Assembly (NCBI GenBank): GCA_015179125.1
Contig: WHVA01000336.1
Span: forward strand, 62,001 to 126,000
Reading direction: 5' to 3'
DNA length: 64,000 nt
Source: Gautieria morchelliformis
Lineage: Eukaryota; Basidiomycota; Agaricomycetes; Gomphales; Gomphaceae
This document shows, piece after piece, positions 48,397-58,983 of this stretch; position 1 is the stretch's first letter, and each line of letters starts with the position of its first letter. A model generated the notes under the pieces. It was not told the origin of the DNA. It worked only from the letters and a program-made list of their open reading frames with translations, and made no database searches. The position numbers and the translations under genes are program-made.

Positions 48397-48768
48397 GGTG
48401 AGTGGCGTATTTGTGTTCGCGTACAACTTAATCTAAGTCGAGTCAAGGTCCGTGTCTTCGTGTGTGCGGTGACCGGTCTATATCCGCAGGATGGATGGTG
48501 AGGCTGGGAGCGGCTGCGAAGTACTCAATAACCGAGGGTGGTTGTCTGTGCTCAGGAGATCTGTTATGGTGGTGATGCACCGATCTATATCCACCCAATG
48601 TATCCGGTGAGCGTGGCCGACGACAAGCAGAGTTATCAGTGCCCAAGTTCTATATAATAATTGAATAATAATTGAATTATAATTTGTTGTGGGTGTATGT
48701 GCCCACAATTACTAAACATTAGGGTTTAGCGGTCCATGGACCAAGTCCATGGACAGTTGTGAACAGCC

Positions 48769-50450
48769 AGGTTGTTCTCAGAGTTTGGCTTCAAGCCGAG
48801 AGGTTCGGGGGTCAGATATCAGACAGAGGGACTGAAGTAGGAGGATCTAAGTCAATATCTGAACTGAGGAAATAGAATACATGATGGGGGGTTTATATAT
48901 GAAAAGCAGGGCTTAGCAAAAGGGCATCAATGCCCTGATCAAGCAGATAAGAAAGATAAGGGACAATCAAACAGGAATGGTATGGAGGTTAATCAAAAAG
49001 GTCATGTGATACAGCATATATGAGTATATAATATATATTATGCTGTTCATACTAACTTCTCCTGTACATGACATTGTCCGCACTGTGATAAATTACCTCT
49101 GCTAATCATGCGCAACAGACATGCCAGATGGGACCAACAATGCCTTGGTTGTTAGTGCTACAACACACCATGATCAAGAGTGCATCTATTGATACTAAAA
49201 CATATTCACTCTGATGTAGTTTCACAGTGAGGATGAAGCTCACAATAAAGGTACCGCTGGTCTGAAGATGTCAAAGAAACACATATTTGTAACCACATTT
49301 GCAAGGGGCTGGAACTTCAAGAATTAAATTAGGCGCAGTATCTTAGTCAGCAGATATCAGAGGGATCTTTCTATATTTAGTAATTAGTGCTTCAATTGAC
49401 ATCCTTGGCTCCCGTTCGCATTTTCTTAGAAAAAAGTCCCACTCTTTAACTTAACCATGTCTGTGACACCTACATAAGTCTGTAAGCTTTTTGATGGCAA
49501 TGTCAACCTCTTCCATTAGGTTTGAGGCAGGATTTGTATGCACTCAAGTACATCAACAAAGTGCAATGTGTGAAGATACATGTGGTCATGAATATCACAC
49601 AGGAATGGCTGTTACTGGAGAGGAGAGTGTGAACAGTTGTTTCCATTGAGGAAATGGATGGAATTGATGTCCCTTCCCAGATTGACCTTCCATTCAAGGT
49701 CAACTTGTGTTATGTCTTCCAGGACAATGAAAATAGCTTCTTTGTCCTGGACCTTATGCTGGGTGGGATTTATTATGAATATCACACAGGGATGACTCTT
49801 ACTGAAGAGGTGAACATGGAAAGTTGTTTCCATTGAGGAAATGGATGGAATTTATTCTTAATGTGATCATCAGATTTAAAAGAATAGATAATATTCTTTT
49901 ATGCTCAGGGACTGGGGATGCTACAGTCATCCTAATGTGCGGTGCCTGTGCAGGCTGATTAAGCTCAGCCTGGTGTATTGTACTCAAGGCCGTCAATCAC
50001 ATGATTGGGTCAAGGAGAAGACAGGGTCAATTTAGATCAGGAACAAAGGTTCCAAAGCTTTTGCTTTTGGAACAGTTTAGTAGACAGCAATAGTGAACTC
50101 AACAATGAATCAAATACATTTGTCCCCTTACATCTTATGAAGTGAACATGATATGTTTTTATTCAGAATTTCCTTATGTCTTAAATTGTAAACAAAAGGA
50201 AGAAGTCTTCGCCATTTCCCATAGTTTCAAATGATTACTGGATTTGCTCTTTTTTCATTATTTTTTTCTGTGGGTTATGGTAAACAAAGAGCATGCATGA
50301 CATCTCAGCATGCACAGTTAGCCAAAGGGCACAATTGTTGGTAAGCACAAATTTGCAAATTTGGCATTTTGAGCTGGCTTATGGACACCATAATATATCC
50401 AACGTTTAAAATGTGGATGGAGTCTTGCAGTATGACGCGGAGAACGCACT
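48769..50450. other. Gene-free stretch with a direct repeat
   Basis: No recognised gene. A ~80-bp segment ('gaatatcacacagg(a/g)atg...tgtttccattgaggaaatgg') occurs at about 49585-49665 and 49777-49857. Short frames lack domains. Confidence 0.4.
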
Positions 50451-50455
50451 TTTAA

Positions 50456-51680
50456 TATTTTAAGCGTTTACAGACAGATAGTGATGGGCACGGCCCGGCT
50501 CGGCCCCAAAGCCCGGGCTTGGGCCCGGCTTGCTCGGGCTCGGGCTTGCCAAATCCTGAGCCAGGCCCTTAACAGCCGGCCTGGCTCGGCTCGGGCTAAG
50601 CCCGGCTTGGGCCGCGGCCTGTTGGTGGGGAACTAGTAGATATGTATCGCACCTGTACCAACATGCGCACCCACATCGCCACCGCCCGCAGCGGTCGCGG
50701 CCGCCTCCCCTACACCAGCCGGCCCACCCCATGCACCCGCAGCCCCCATACGCACGTACGCAGCTGCATGTGCGCGCACACGCCCACCCATGCCCACCCG
50801 CACACACACCCGCACACACCCGCACACGCACACTGAGGAGCAAGGCTGCTCTCGCGCTCCTCGCGTGTACCTGCACATGCCACGTGACGTGCGTCAGCCG
50901 TGCCATAAGCCACGCGCGGTATTCAACCCTGCGCTGCAGGGCCAGGGGTGGGCGGCGCGGCCGCGCGGGGGTGCAGGAGGCAGCGAGAAGGGCTCGGTGG
51001 GTCCAGGTGTGAAGGAGAAGGAGGGGCTGGAGATGGGGCGGGGCTCTCGAGGCCCTGGTAGGGGCGATGGTGGGCGGAAGGAAAAGGTGAAGAGCCGGGC
51101 GGCGGCGGCGGCGGAAAAAGAGATCCTTTATGTAAGGCCACAATAACTACAATAGATGACATTCCATGACTAAAATCCTAAACTGGCAGTTCTAAGCCAG
51201 CTTACCGTAAGTAGAAGTATCCTTTCTGGCCACCGAAGATCCTATGGTTCGGGCGCCTATGAGGCCGCGGCTTCCGGGCTCGGCTCGGGCTTGTCAAAAC
51301 CTGAGCCAGGCCCGGAAGCCCGGCGCACCAACGGCTTGGGCCTGGCCTGGCTCGGGTTTTTGGCGGCTCGGCTCGGGCTAAGCCGCGGCCTGGGCCGGGC
51401 CGTGCCCATCACTACAGACAGAACAGCACGTTTACAGACAAGCCAGCGCGCTTACAGACAAACCAGCACGTTTACAGGCAAGCCAGCACGTTTACAGACA
51501 AGCCAGCGCGTTTACAGGCAAGACAGCGCGTTTACAGACAAGCCAGAGCGTTTGCAGCGCATTTCCAAAGTGATCGGCGCATTTCCTTTAATTTTTGAAG
51601 TGTATACAGACAAACCAGCGCGTTTATGGAGTGATCAGCGCACTTACAGTGACCAGCGCGTTTACACCATGGACCTTGAG
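50456..51680. repeat. 20-bp satellite, split by a MITE
   Basis: Tandem units of 20 bp, 'cagcgcgtttacagacaagc'. One partial unit lies left of the hAT-type MITE (50456-50478) and about a dozen units lie to its right (51415-51680), degenerating toward the right edge. Confidence 0.75.
50479..51414. mobile_element. hAT-type MITE
   Basis: 936 bp with inverted termini TAGTGATGGGCACGGCCCGG and a perfect 8-bp target duplication CAGACAGA (50471-50478 and 51415-51422). The TIR start and the 8-bp duplication are typical of hAT elements. The ends are extended by GC-rich subterminal repeats (cggctcgggct). The middle holds a (cacacccg)n run near 50785-50835 and no transposase, so it is non-autonomous. Confidence 0.85.
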
Positions 51681-52560
51681 TCGGAGTCGGTCATTGCTGT
51701 AAATGGACAATTGGACAGGACGCCTCCTCGCACGCACCCTCGCACGCATCCACGACGCCGCTCGATCCTGCCACCTCCCACGCTACCACCTCCACGCGCC
51801 ACCACACGCCCCCTCACACAACGCCGCTCGACGCTGTCACCACACACGCGCCACCTCGCACGCACCCTCGACCCGCTCGATGCTGCCACCACACGCGCGC
51901 CACCTCACAGACACCCATGACGCCACTCGACGCTGCTATCACACAGGCGCCACCTCGCTCCGCCCGCCGCCTGCGCTTTATTCCCCGTTGCCGTCCCCGT
52001 CGCCTTCTGGCTCTCCCACGGACTCGCGCGGTGACGCGCCTGTCGCGGCGCTGGAGGCGGAGGCGGAGTCCGAGGAGGTAATGGGGTCTGCGCCCCGCTT
52101 GTCCACGTTGGCGCTGGCGTAGAGCTCCGCCCTGTCGCCGGGTGCGTATGCGTCTGTCGGTGTGCGGTCCAGGTCTGCGTCGGCGCTAGGATCAAGATCG
52201 GGCGCGGGCGAGGGCTCGGTGCACCACCGCACCGCGTGCTCCTGCACACTGGGGCATGTTCCAGATGCGGTGGCGATGCGGCCATGCCCTGGCGTGTGAG
52301 AGTGGGGGACGATAGCGCGTCCTGCGCTCCTGCTCCCAGGCGACCCGGCCGCCGACGTGTGCGCGTGGGGTTGTGAGGAGTCGTGGGCGAGCGGGGGGAG
52401 TCTAACCGTGCGGAGTGGGGCGACTCGATCCTTGGGCGCGGGTGCGGGTGCGAGGGTGCGGGTGCGAGCGAGGGAGCAGGAGTGAGCGTCAAATAGCGCC
52501 GTGGAGTTACATAATTCTCCCTCTCATGACACCCTACCACCACTATCCATGAGGACACAG
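51681..52560. other. GC-rich stretch with short repeats
   Basis: Repeated 'cgccacctc(g/a)cacgcaccctcg' and 'ccgctcgatgctgccacc' phrases between 51710 and 51930, then GC-rich DNA. Open frames on both strands are low-complexity (His/Arg/Pro-rich) and I do not call genes. Confidence 0.4.
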
Positions 52561-52914
52561 CAGTTTTATTTTGAGGGGATTATGGTGGACACATGGCTTG
52601 CCAGGGCTCAGCCTATACTTCCCTATGCACCATATGCACCTTATGAAGTGTCTCATTAATTTTAGAGATACCATCTTGCATCCCAATATTGGGCCTCAAA
52701 GAGTTCAGATACTCTGACTGAGTGACAGATGTGCAGTACAAATTGCACATGAGCCTGTTTGAATCTGCTGCTGTGACCTTTTCACAATATCTTTCAAATG
52801 CTGTCGGACTCTCAGCCTGACCCAATTTGCCTCAAAGCACATGTTACTGTGAGAAAACTCAACAATCTTCTATCTTGGTTCCATTACCAGTAAGAGTTTT
52901 CTGCTCAGTAGGAC

Positions 52915-53340
52915 TAGGCTGATCTAGTGTATAAGATACAGTCCAGTTGTGTTATGTCTTGGGATCTTGCTTTGGAGCGCAGCACCCGGTTGGTGAAGCA
53001 GGCGGCCCGTCCAGACTTGAAAAAGGACAGGGCCCAGTGGATATACGCTATAGAGCTCGACGCGTCGAATCCGTTACCGTTGCCCGCGTCGTCCATATCC
53101 GAGTCAACTCGGAAAGATCTTGGATGAAAAGGGAGCAAGAGTTCAGTACGTCGAGGAGAGCGGGAAAGTGTTTGGGAGCAACGACAGGTCCGTAGAGCAA
53201 AAGACCGAAGCTAGATGGGCGCAACTCCCGGCGACGAGACCGGTGACCCGCCTGAGGACCGACGCTGACATGGGCCCTGCGATCGCGTCCTGCTCGCCCC
53301 GGTCCACGAATGACGTGGGGCAACCTTTAATTTTGGTTTT
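52915..53340 (-). mobile_element. Gypsy gag scrap, broken
   Basis: Minus-strand sequence with the gag signature IHWALSFFKSGRAACFTNRVL, like the motif IHWALSFFKS in the gag of the element at 9967-16219 but from a different family. No knuckle, pol or LTR is recognised nearby. Sequence to about 54170 on the same strand could be more of the same gag, but I cannot support that. Confidence 0.5.
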
Positions 53341-55555
53341 ATCCATGAGACGACACCGTGAGACCTGGGGAGTACCTAAGTACCTCCCAGCTGCAGCGGT
53401 AGAGGGTCAGCCACGTTCCACGAGGTTAGCCAGTGTCCCGCCGGGAGTCCTCGACCTGAGTACTGGCCTGCGAGTGGTTCCAGCGCATTCCTGTCATTAT
53501 CTTCCACCATGACTGATGCATCAACACACGGTCCGAGTCAGCAGCTGTATAGAAGCAGCCTGAAATAGGGACTGAGTATGGACAACAGTGCTGAAATTGA
53601 TTCAGTTCCAGCACCCGAGACAAGTAATTTCACCAGGATGTCTCTGGCAGTGCCCAGGTTCAAGCTATTTCATGAACAGATACATTCCGAGAGCAACGCT
53701 GCAAAATCACACAACATACCAGACCAGAAGACGCCTCACCCTGCTCCAATTCGGCTTCTGCGTCTCCTGCCTCACTCGACATGTCATCAATCAGTGCGGT
53801 CGTGGCATCAACGACAGTCTGGACTGGGGCCTCGAACGCAAAATCACGAGCCAGGACCTGCCCAGGTATACGTAACGGCCCAGGAATCTCCTTCGCTTCA
53901 GGTGCCTATCTATCCGTTCTCCAGCACCGACCATACATATATATATCCATCTCCACGGATAGATGGACGAGCTTGCACGAATACCATGTACCTCAGTGCT
54001 GATATGGGCATGCGGCACAGCCATGGGACTCCCGATGTCAACCCCAATCGAAGCCGGCGGCGGATCCCCATTGGCAGTCCGATGACTGCAATTCTTCCTG
54101 CGGAGATGAGTCAGGATGAGGCTACGTTCATCTCCTCACAAAGGGATGCGATGGAGACGGATGCGGCGGCGTAGGAAGCGACGGTGAGGAATACCCACGC
54201 AAGTGGGAGAGGCTCTCGCCGAAGGGCAAGATCGTCAGGATCACTGGTAAATAGCCACATGCTTCTGGTCCATATCTCCGTTCCCGCGCCCTATGCCCTC
54301 TTCCCCTTGTTCATACCGATGTCACTGCTCACGTCTGCGTTGCATATGCTGTAGTTTATGTCCGCTGTCAACGCGCAAATTGAAATCCTAGGGTAATTAC
54401 AAAGGGTCTCTCCTCGGACTTCTTTAGTATTGCTTGCCGGTGCCGTAAACCTCCTGGATTCTTGTGGGTTTGAAAAGGTGTCTGCGGTCCGTGCGCTTGG
54501 CGTGGTGCGCTATCGTCAACGATGACGTTGAATTAAAGTTCACTGCCGGGTGAGATAGTATTTTTGGCAATAGATTGAGTTGAATTATGTTAGTGATTAG
54601 CTTCAATAAGGTGTGGTCTGATTGTAAAAGAAGCTGTGATCGACTTTTGAATAGCCAAGGGTGCTTCACGTGGTTTTCGGCAAGCGGCACTTGGAACTTT
54701 TGAACTGTTATCATGCGCGCGGTGGCTATCTTACGCACAGGCTCCATCATTTAAGCCCCACTCAAAGCTCTGCAAACTTCAACTTGCTTCACAGTTTGGA
54801 CTTGACCACATACGTATCTGTCCTCCATCCATCAGTCCTATCACAATTACAAATCATGCCCAGAGAAATTGATGCAACCAATGCTAGCTTTACAGTAAGG
54901 CAAGGAAGTTTATGTGGATGATACTTGACTTAGTGTGATGCTGTGCAGGCGGGGGAAATCATCTGGGTGAGATACCCAGACTCTCAAGACTGGGTCCAAG
55001 CGACCTTTTATTCATATGGATTTTCAACCACAGTACATTGCCATTTCATTCAAGTTAAGTCTACATGTCTCACATATGTTTCCTTCATCAGAGGGTTCGC
55101 GGTAGGCGAAAGACCAAGATCGGGGTTGTTGCTATATGAGTTGGGGACGCTTACAGGACGCGTGTCCTATTTCCATGGAAAGATGTCACGGATTCTCCGT
55201 GATTTGGAGAATAAACTATAATGACCAGACATTTGAATTGTAATACTTGCAAGCAAAATAGGACTATCCCAATTATCAAGATAACCTCAGGAATCGCCTC
55301 GCAGGCCAATAAGACCCGTGACAGAAATAGGGAGGAGGGGAGAATGCAAGTGAGATACGCTGCGCAGCTCATGTCATTCCAGGCGATAGCTGTTTGTAAG
55401 ATTTCATTGAATGGATACCTCAGGTAAGACTGGGATAAGGAACATTGGATGGAACAACATATAAGACGGCACATGCGCTTTGCAATTACTCGTTGGCGAG
55501 AAATTTCATTACTCAGAGGGCCAAGTGAACGATGGCGCGCGAAGCTGATAGTTCC
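53341..55555. other. Unassigned stretch left of the Harbinger element
   Basis: Contains a plus-strand frame of 198 codons (53578-54174), a minus-strand frame of 108 codons (54424-54750) and a plus-strand frame of 92 codons (54943-55221). None has a domain I recognise or homology to a neighbour; splice signals are not convincing. They may be degraded element or host exons. Confidence 0.3.
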
Positions 55556-55561
55556 TAAAAT

Positions 55562-55587
55562 AGGGCTGATCACAGTAGAGGATTTGA
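55562..55587 (+). repeat. Harbinger left TIR
   Basis: 26 bp identical to the complement of 58955-58980. Confidence 0.9.
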
Positions 55588-55777
55588 GTAGGATTTGATG
55601 AGGATTTGACGGAGGATTTCGATTTCTTTAGAACACCCGACAATGCCCCGAAATCGCGATTTAACTGTGATTAGCCCGATTTGAAACTGGATTTGAGTGG
55701 ATTTGAGCAAGGTGATGCCGGACACGGCAGGATTGAAGTTCTCAACCGGCAGACGGCTCCATATACGTCTTTCCATC

Positions 55778-57237
55778 ATGACCATCATGACTGCAAGGAA
55801 CGAGCTCACCGACACCCTCGTTCAGCACCTTATGTTGGAACTCGTTGTAGAAGAGGACACTGAATTGGATGCTTACTTATATGACACAGCGTCCAAGAGC
55901 TCAAACTCAGATGTGGAGATGTTATTAGGGTCTGATGAGCTCGTTGAAGTGCTAAAAGACTTGCATTCTCGCTGGTATCTTCAACCAAGGGTTGACATCA
56001 ACAAACTGATGTCTCTTCTTTTGGTAACTCTCGCGGAGTACAAGCACACACAGCCGGAGTTTTTTCGCCGCTATTTGCGAGTGTGGCCAGAAACCTTCGA
56101 TTCACTTCTCGAAAAGATCTGTAATGATGAAGTTTTTTTGAACAACTCTAATAACCATCAGCTGACAATGTAACAGCAAGTTGCTGTTACACTTTACCGG
56201 TTTGGTCACTTTGGAAATGCCGTTAGTGTGCAGGAGGTAGCATTGTGGGCAGGATGGGGTTTTGGGACAGTCGATCGGTGCACACGGCGGGTCATGAAAG
56301 CCCTATGTCGAACACAATTCCGCCGAGTTGCTATCAAGTGGCCGGATGAGGTAGAAAAAACACGAGCAAAAGACTGGGTAGAGGAGGTCTCAGGTCCGGA
56401 ATGGCGTGACGGATGGCTCATGGTAGATGGCACTCTCGTGCCTTTATTCCAACACCCTGGATTTTACGGTAACACATGGTATGATCGCAAAAGTAACTAC
56501 TCGATGAATGTGCAGGTGAGTTATTCATCGTATGGCATTGAAGTGTCGCTAACTAGCCTACAGCTCATTTCAATTCCTGACCTCCGAATTATTGACTATG
56601 GGGTAGGTTTACCAGGGAGTCAGCATGATTCCCGGGCATGGAATGAGACTCGGTTGCCCAAAGAACATGCCTCTTTGTTAGAAGTAGGTGAATGGGTATG
56701 GGCAGATTCAGCATACCCGCTCCAGAAGTGGTTGTGCACACCATACAAAAAGTACGCAACACAGTTTGATATTACAGGTTTCGAGGGTGTCATTTTTGAT
56801 ATATGTACAGACCAGAAAAGGACACACCGGATAACAGACATTTTAACTACTGGGTTTCAAGAATTCGTGTTAAATCCGAACATTGTGTTGGATATGTCAA
56901 AGGCCGGTTCTGCTCGCTGCGGGGCTTGCGCATTCAGATAAACCAACCCCAGCATCTGAAATTCGCATCGCTCTGGATCACCACCTGTATAGCTGTACAT
57001 TGCTTCGCAATGACTCATGAGGCTGGCCAGGACATCACTGCAGATGAATTCTTCCATGAGGGGTTACGCATTGTTGCTGAAGAGAGAACAACGAGCGTGG
57101 AGGTCAATATAATAGACCATACTGACGATGAGGTGTCAAGGGATGTTACGCTCCTTGAGGGAAGAGTGAAGCGTGAGCAGCTGAAGGGGTTTCTCTTAGA
57201 AAGACTCCACACAGAGTCTCATAGCTATCTAGAGTAG
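55778..57237 (+). pseudogene. Harbinger DDE transposase, one nonsense codon
   Basis: Start chosen at 55778 (MTIMTARNEL), after which similarity begins; an upstream in-frame ATG at 55697 exists. N-terminal helical region (FFRRYLRVWPETFDSLL), an HTH-like part (YRFGHFGNAVSVQEVALWAGWG), then the DDE_Tnp_4 nuclease: first Asp in WLMVDGTLVPL, second in WADSAYPL, Glu in SEHCVGYVKGRF. Two short introns fit the frame: 56516-56563 (48 nt, branch CTAAC) and 56752-56810 (59 nt); the second restores the family motif PEKDTPDNRHFNYWVSRIRV. One in-frame TAA at 56171-56173 follows HQLTM, where an acidic residue is usual. All three catalytic residues remain, so this is a recent loss or a sequencing error. Confidence 0.88.
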
Positions 57238-57239
57238 TA

Positions 57240-58784
57240 CTAAGATGAAGAACTAGTACTGGATGGCATAAAGTCTGCCCAGGGAATGATGTTGTCATCG
57301 GCGAATGTCACATCCAACGAAGACGCACCAGCACTAAGGGCTTTTGTCCCAGAAAACCCAGCTAGCGCAGCTTGTGTTCCCAATTCTATTCCTACCATGT
57401 TAGCCTGCCTTTGATGTCCTGCACCCTGTGCGAGGAGCTGGAACTCTAACCGCTGGCGCTGCATTGCCAACTCATGCGCCCAATCTAACCTTTCCTTTTC
57501 CGCTGCATGTTTGAGCTGTAGCTTTTCACAGGCCAGGTCTGTCTGTGCCTGTATCCGTACTCGTTCTTCTTTGGAGCGGTTCTGGCTGCTAGCCAGACGT
57601 TCTGTTGCTGCCCGTCTTACCTCCTGCATACCTGAAAGCCCCTCAAGTATGCCCTTGCGTCGTGAGGCGGCCGTCAAGGCAGGTGCAGCTTCCCGTTTTA
57701 CAGGTACATCTGTTTTAGGTAGAGGTCTATCTATAGTAGATGTCGGCGAACTAGGCTGCAGGTAGTCGGCGTCAATTGGATCATCGGAGGAGGGGAGAGT
57801 GTGTATAGAGGGGAGAGAGGTGCATCTGGTGAGTTTACTTGTACTTCTTCGTTTCCTACCCCAGAGTCACAGGGCACGCGATCGAGGACATCGAGGTCAA
57901 GCTTTGAGGTCGAATGGGCTATTGCCGCACGCATAACAAGCGGGCTGGTTCCCATCAACCGCTGCATTCGATGGAACCATGGGAAGCGTTCTTTTATTTG
58001 CCCTGTACATATATAGATATGTTAGTAATTCATGGGAAATAACAAGTGACGCACCCCAAATGTTCTCAATCTCACTTCCCGGTAGTATATCCAGTTCTGT
58101 CTCTTCTGTCTCTACTAAACCCGCTCCAGTTGCTCCGAGCAGCTCCTTTTCAGCTGTAAAGGTCTTTTTGAGCCTGCATCGATAATTTAGTTAATAGGAT
58201 ATGATATCGAACTAGAAACGCACAGATTAATCCGGTTTTTCACTACTTTCCCCATCTGATCTGGCGGTGCATCTCTCCAGCGGTCAGAGGCATGTGGAAT
58301 CAAGACACGCTGTGCGATGGTGCGATAATGGTCGGTCACAGTCTTCGACGAGCTTTTGTTACATATCTCAGCCCCCTTGTCCATCCCTAGGGAAGCGCAC
58401 ATCACTGGATCATCCTCGAGGACTGTAAGAAGTAGGTCTGTGAGGTCATGCTCCTTAGCCCAACTGACCGGAACGTCAGCTACAGATACAGTCTGAATAA
58501 CGCAGTGGAACTCACGGAACCGGCAATATAGCCATACCATCTTCCACCTCCTTACCCTTACCCTTACCTTTTTTCCCTTTGGAACAAGGCTGTTCTGCGG
58601 CGGCCAGAGCCTTAATGGTTGGTTTACGAGGTCGTTTGCTGGCACGCTCGTCACCCTTGGCCTGCGCCATGGCCAACAGAGCCTCCAATTGCGGGATGGA
58701 CAGCGCATCTGCTGGAACGTCAGTGGCCAGACTGATCTGAGTCGCAGTGACAGGGTTAGAACGTTTTCGCTTCCTTGGGCTCAT
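57240..58784 (-). CDS. Harbinger accessory DNA-binding protein
   Basis: Second gene of the Harbinger element. Starts at the ATG at 58784 (MSPRKRKRSNP, basic, nuclear-signal-like), with a Lys/Gly-rich linker (GKKGKGKGKEVED). After an intron at 58480-58537 comes a SANT/trihelix-like region (WAKEHDLTDLLLTVLEDDP, RDAPPDQMGKVVKNRI), split by an intron at 58174-58223; after a third intron (58004-58055) comes WGQIKERFPWFHRMQRLMG, then a variable linker and a long charged coiled coil (CEKLQLKHAAEKERLDWAHE) to the stop at 57240. One frame change near 57,790-57,850 is not explained by an intron I can see. In this superfamily the partner helps bring the transposase to the TIRs and the nucleus. Confidence 0.75.
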
Positions 58785-58954
58785 CGTCCCTAACGAAAAT
58801 TTCAAGCAGCAAGAGTTTAAGGTCCGCCGCTCCAGCCGGCCGAAATCCAAATCCAAATCCACGCGCAAATCCCAAATCACCTCCTGGAGGTGATTTGAGG
58901 ATTTGGATGGATTTGACATCCAAATCCATTTCTCAAATCCCCATCAAATCCAGG

Positions 58955-58980
58955 TCAAATCCTCTACTGTGATCAGCCCT
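58955..58980 (-). repeat. Harbinger right TIR
   Basis: Complement of 55562-55587, followed by AAT. Confidence 0.9.
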
Positions 58981-58983
58981 AAT

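Larger units (their letters stand above)
42179..48768. mobile_element. KDZ-type DNA transposon, degenerate
   Basis: Ends are imperfect inverted repeats of about 60 bp: left GGCCGTTCGCAACTCGTCC with two CCATGGA blocks, right the complement (...ccatggaccaagtccatgg...). The element holds two convergent genes, a plus-strand cysteine-rich accessory gene (42632-45504) and a minus-strand Kyakuja/Dileera/Zisupton-type transposase gene (46079-48396). Both contain in-frame stops and frame changes, so the copy is dead. I could not define an 8-bp target duplication, so the exact borders are uncertain by a few bases. Confidence 0.7.
55562..58980. mobile_element. PIF/Harbinger DNA transposon
   Basis: 3419 bp, with a perfect 26-bp terminal inverted repeat beginning AGGGCTGATCACAGTAGAGG and a 3-bp duplication AAT (55559-55561 and 58981-58983). 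Just inside both ends are clusters of GGATTTGA-like motifs (at least five on the left to 55710, several on the right from 58840), probably transposase-binding sites. It carries the two-gene set of the superfamily in convergent orientation: the DDE transposase (55778-57237) and a DNA-binding partner (57240-58784), separated by 2 bp. Clean ends suggest recent movement, although the transposase has one stop codon. Confidence 0.9.

Noticed and set aside
50633-51162. Overlapping frames in the GC-rich middle of the hAT-type MITE
   Set aside because: Low-complexity His/Thr/Ala translations of (CA)n-like and GC-rich repeats inside a non-autonomous element.
53578-54174. 198-codon frame as a host gene
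   Set aside because: No domain, no convincing splice or codon pattern, and gag-like sequence lies on the opposite strand beside it.
54424-54750. Faint resemblance of a minus-strand frame (AHHAKRTDRR...YGTG) to the histone H4 C-terminus
   Set aside because: Only scattered residues agree, the spacing is wrong and the rest of H4 is absent.
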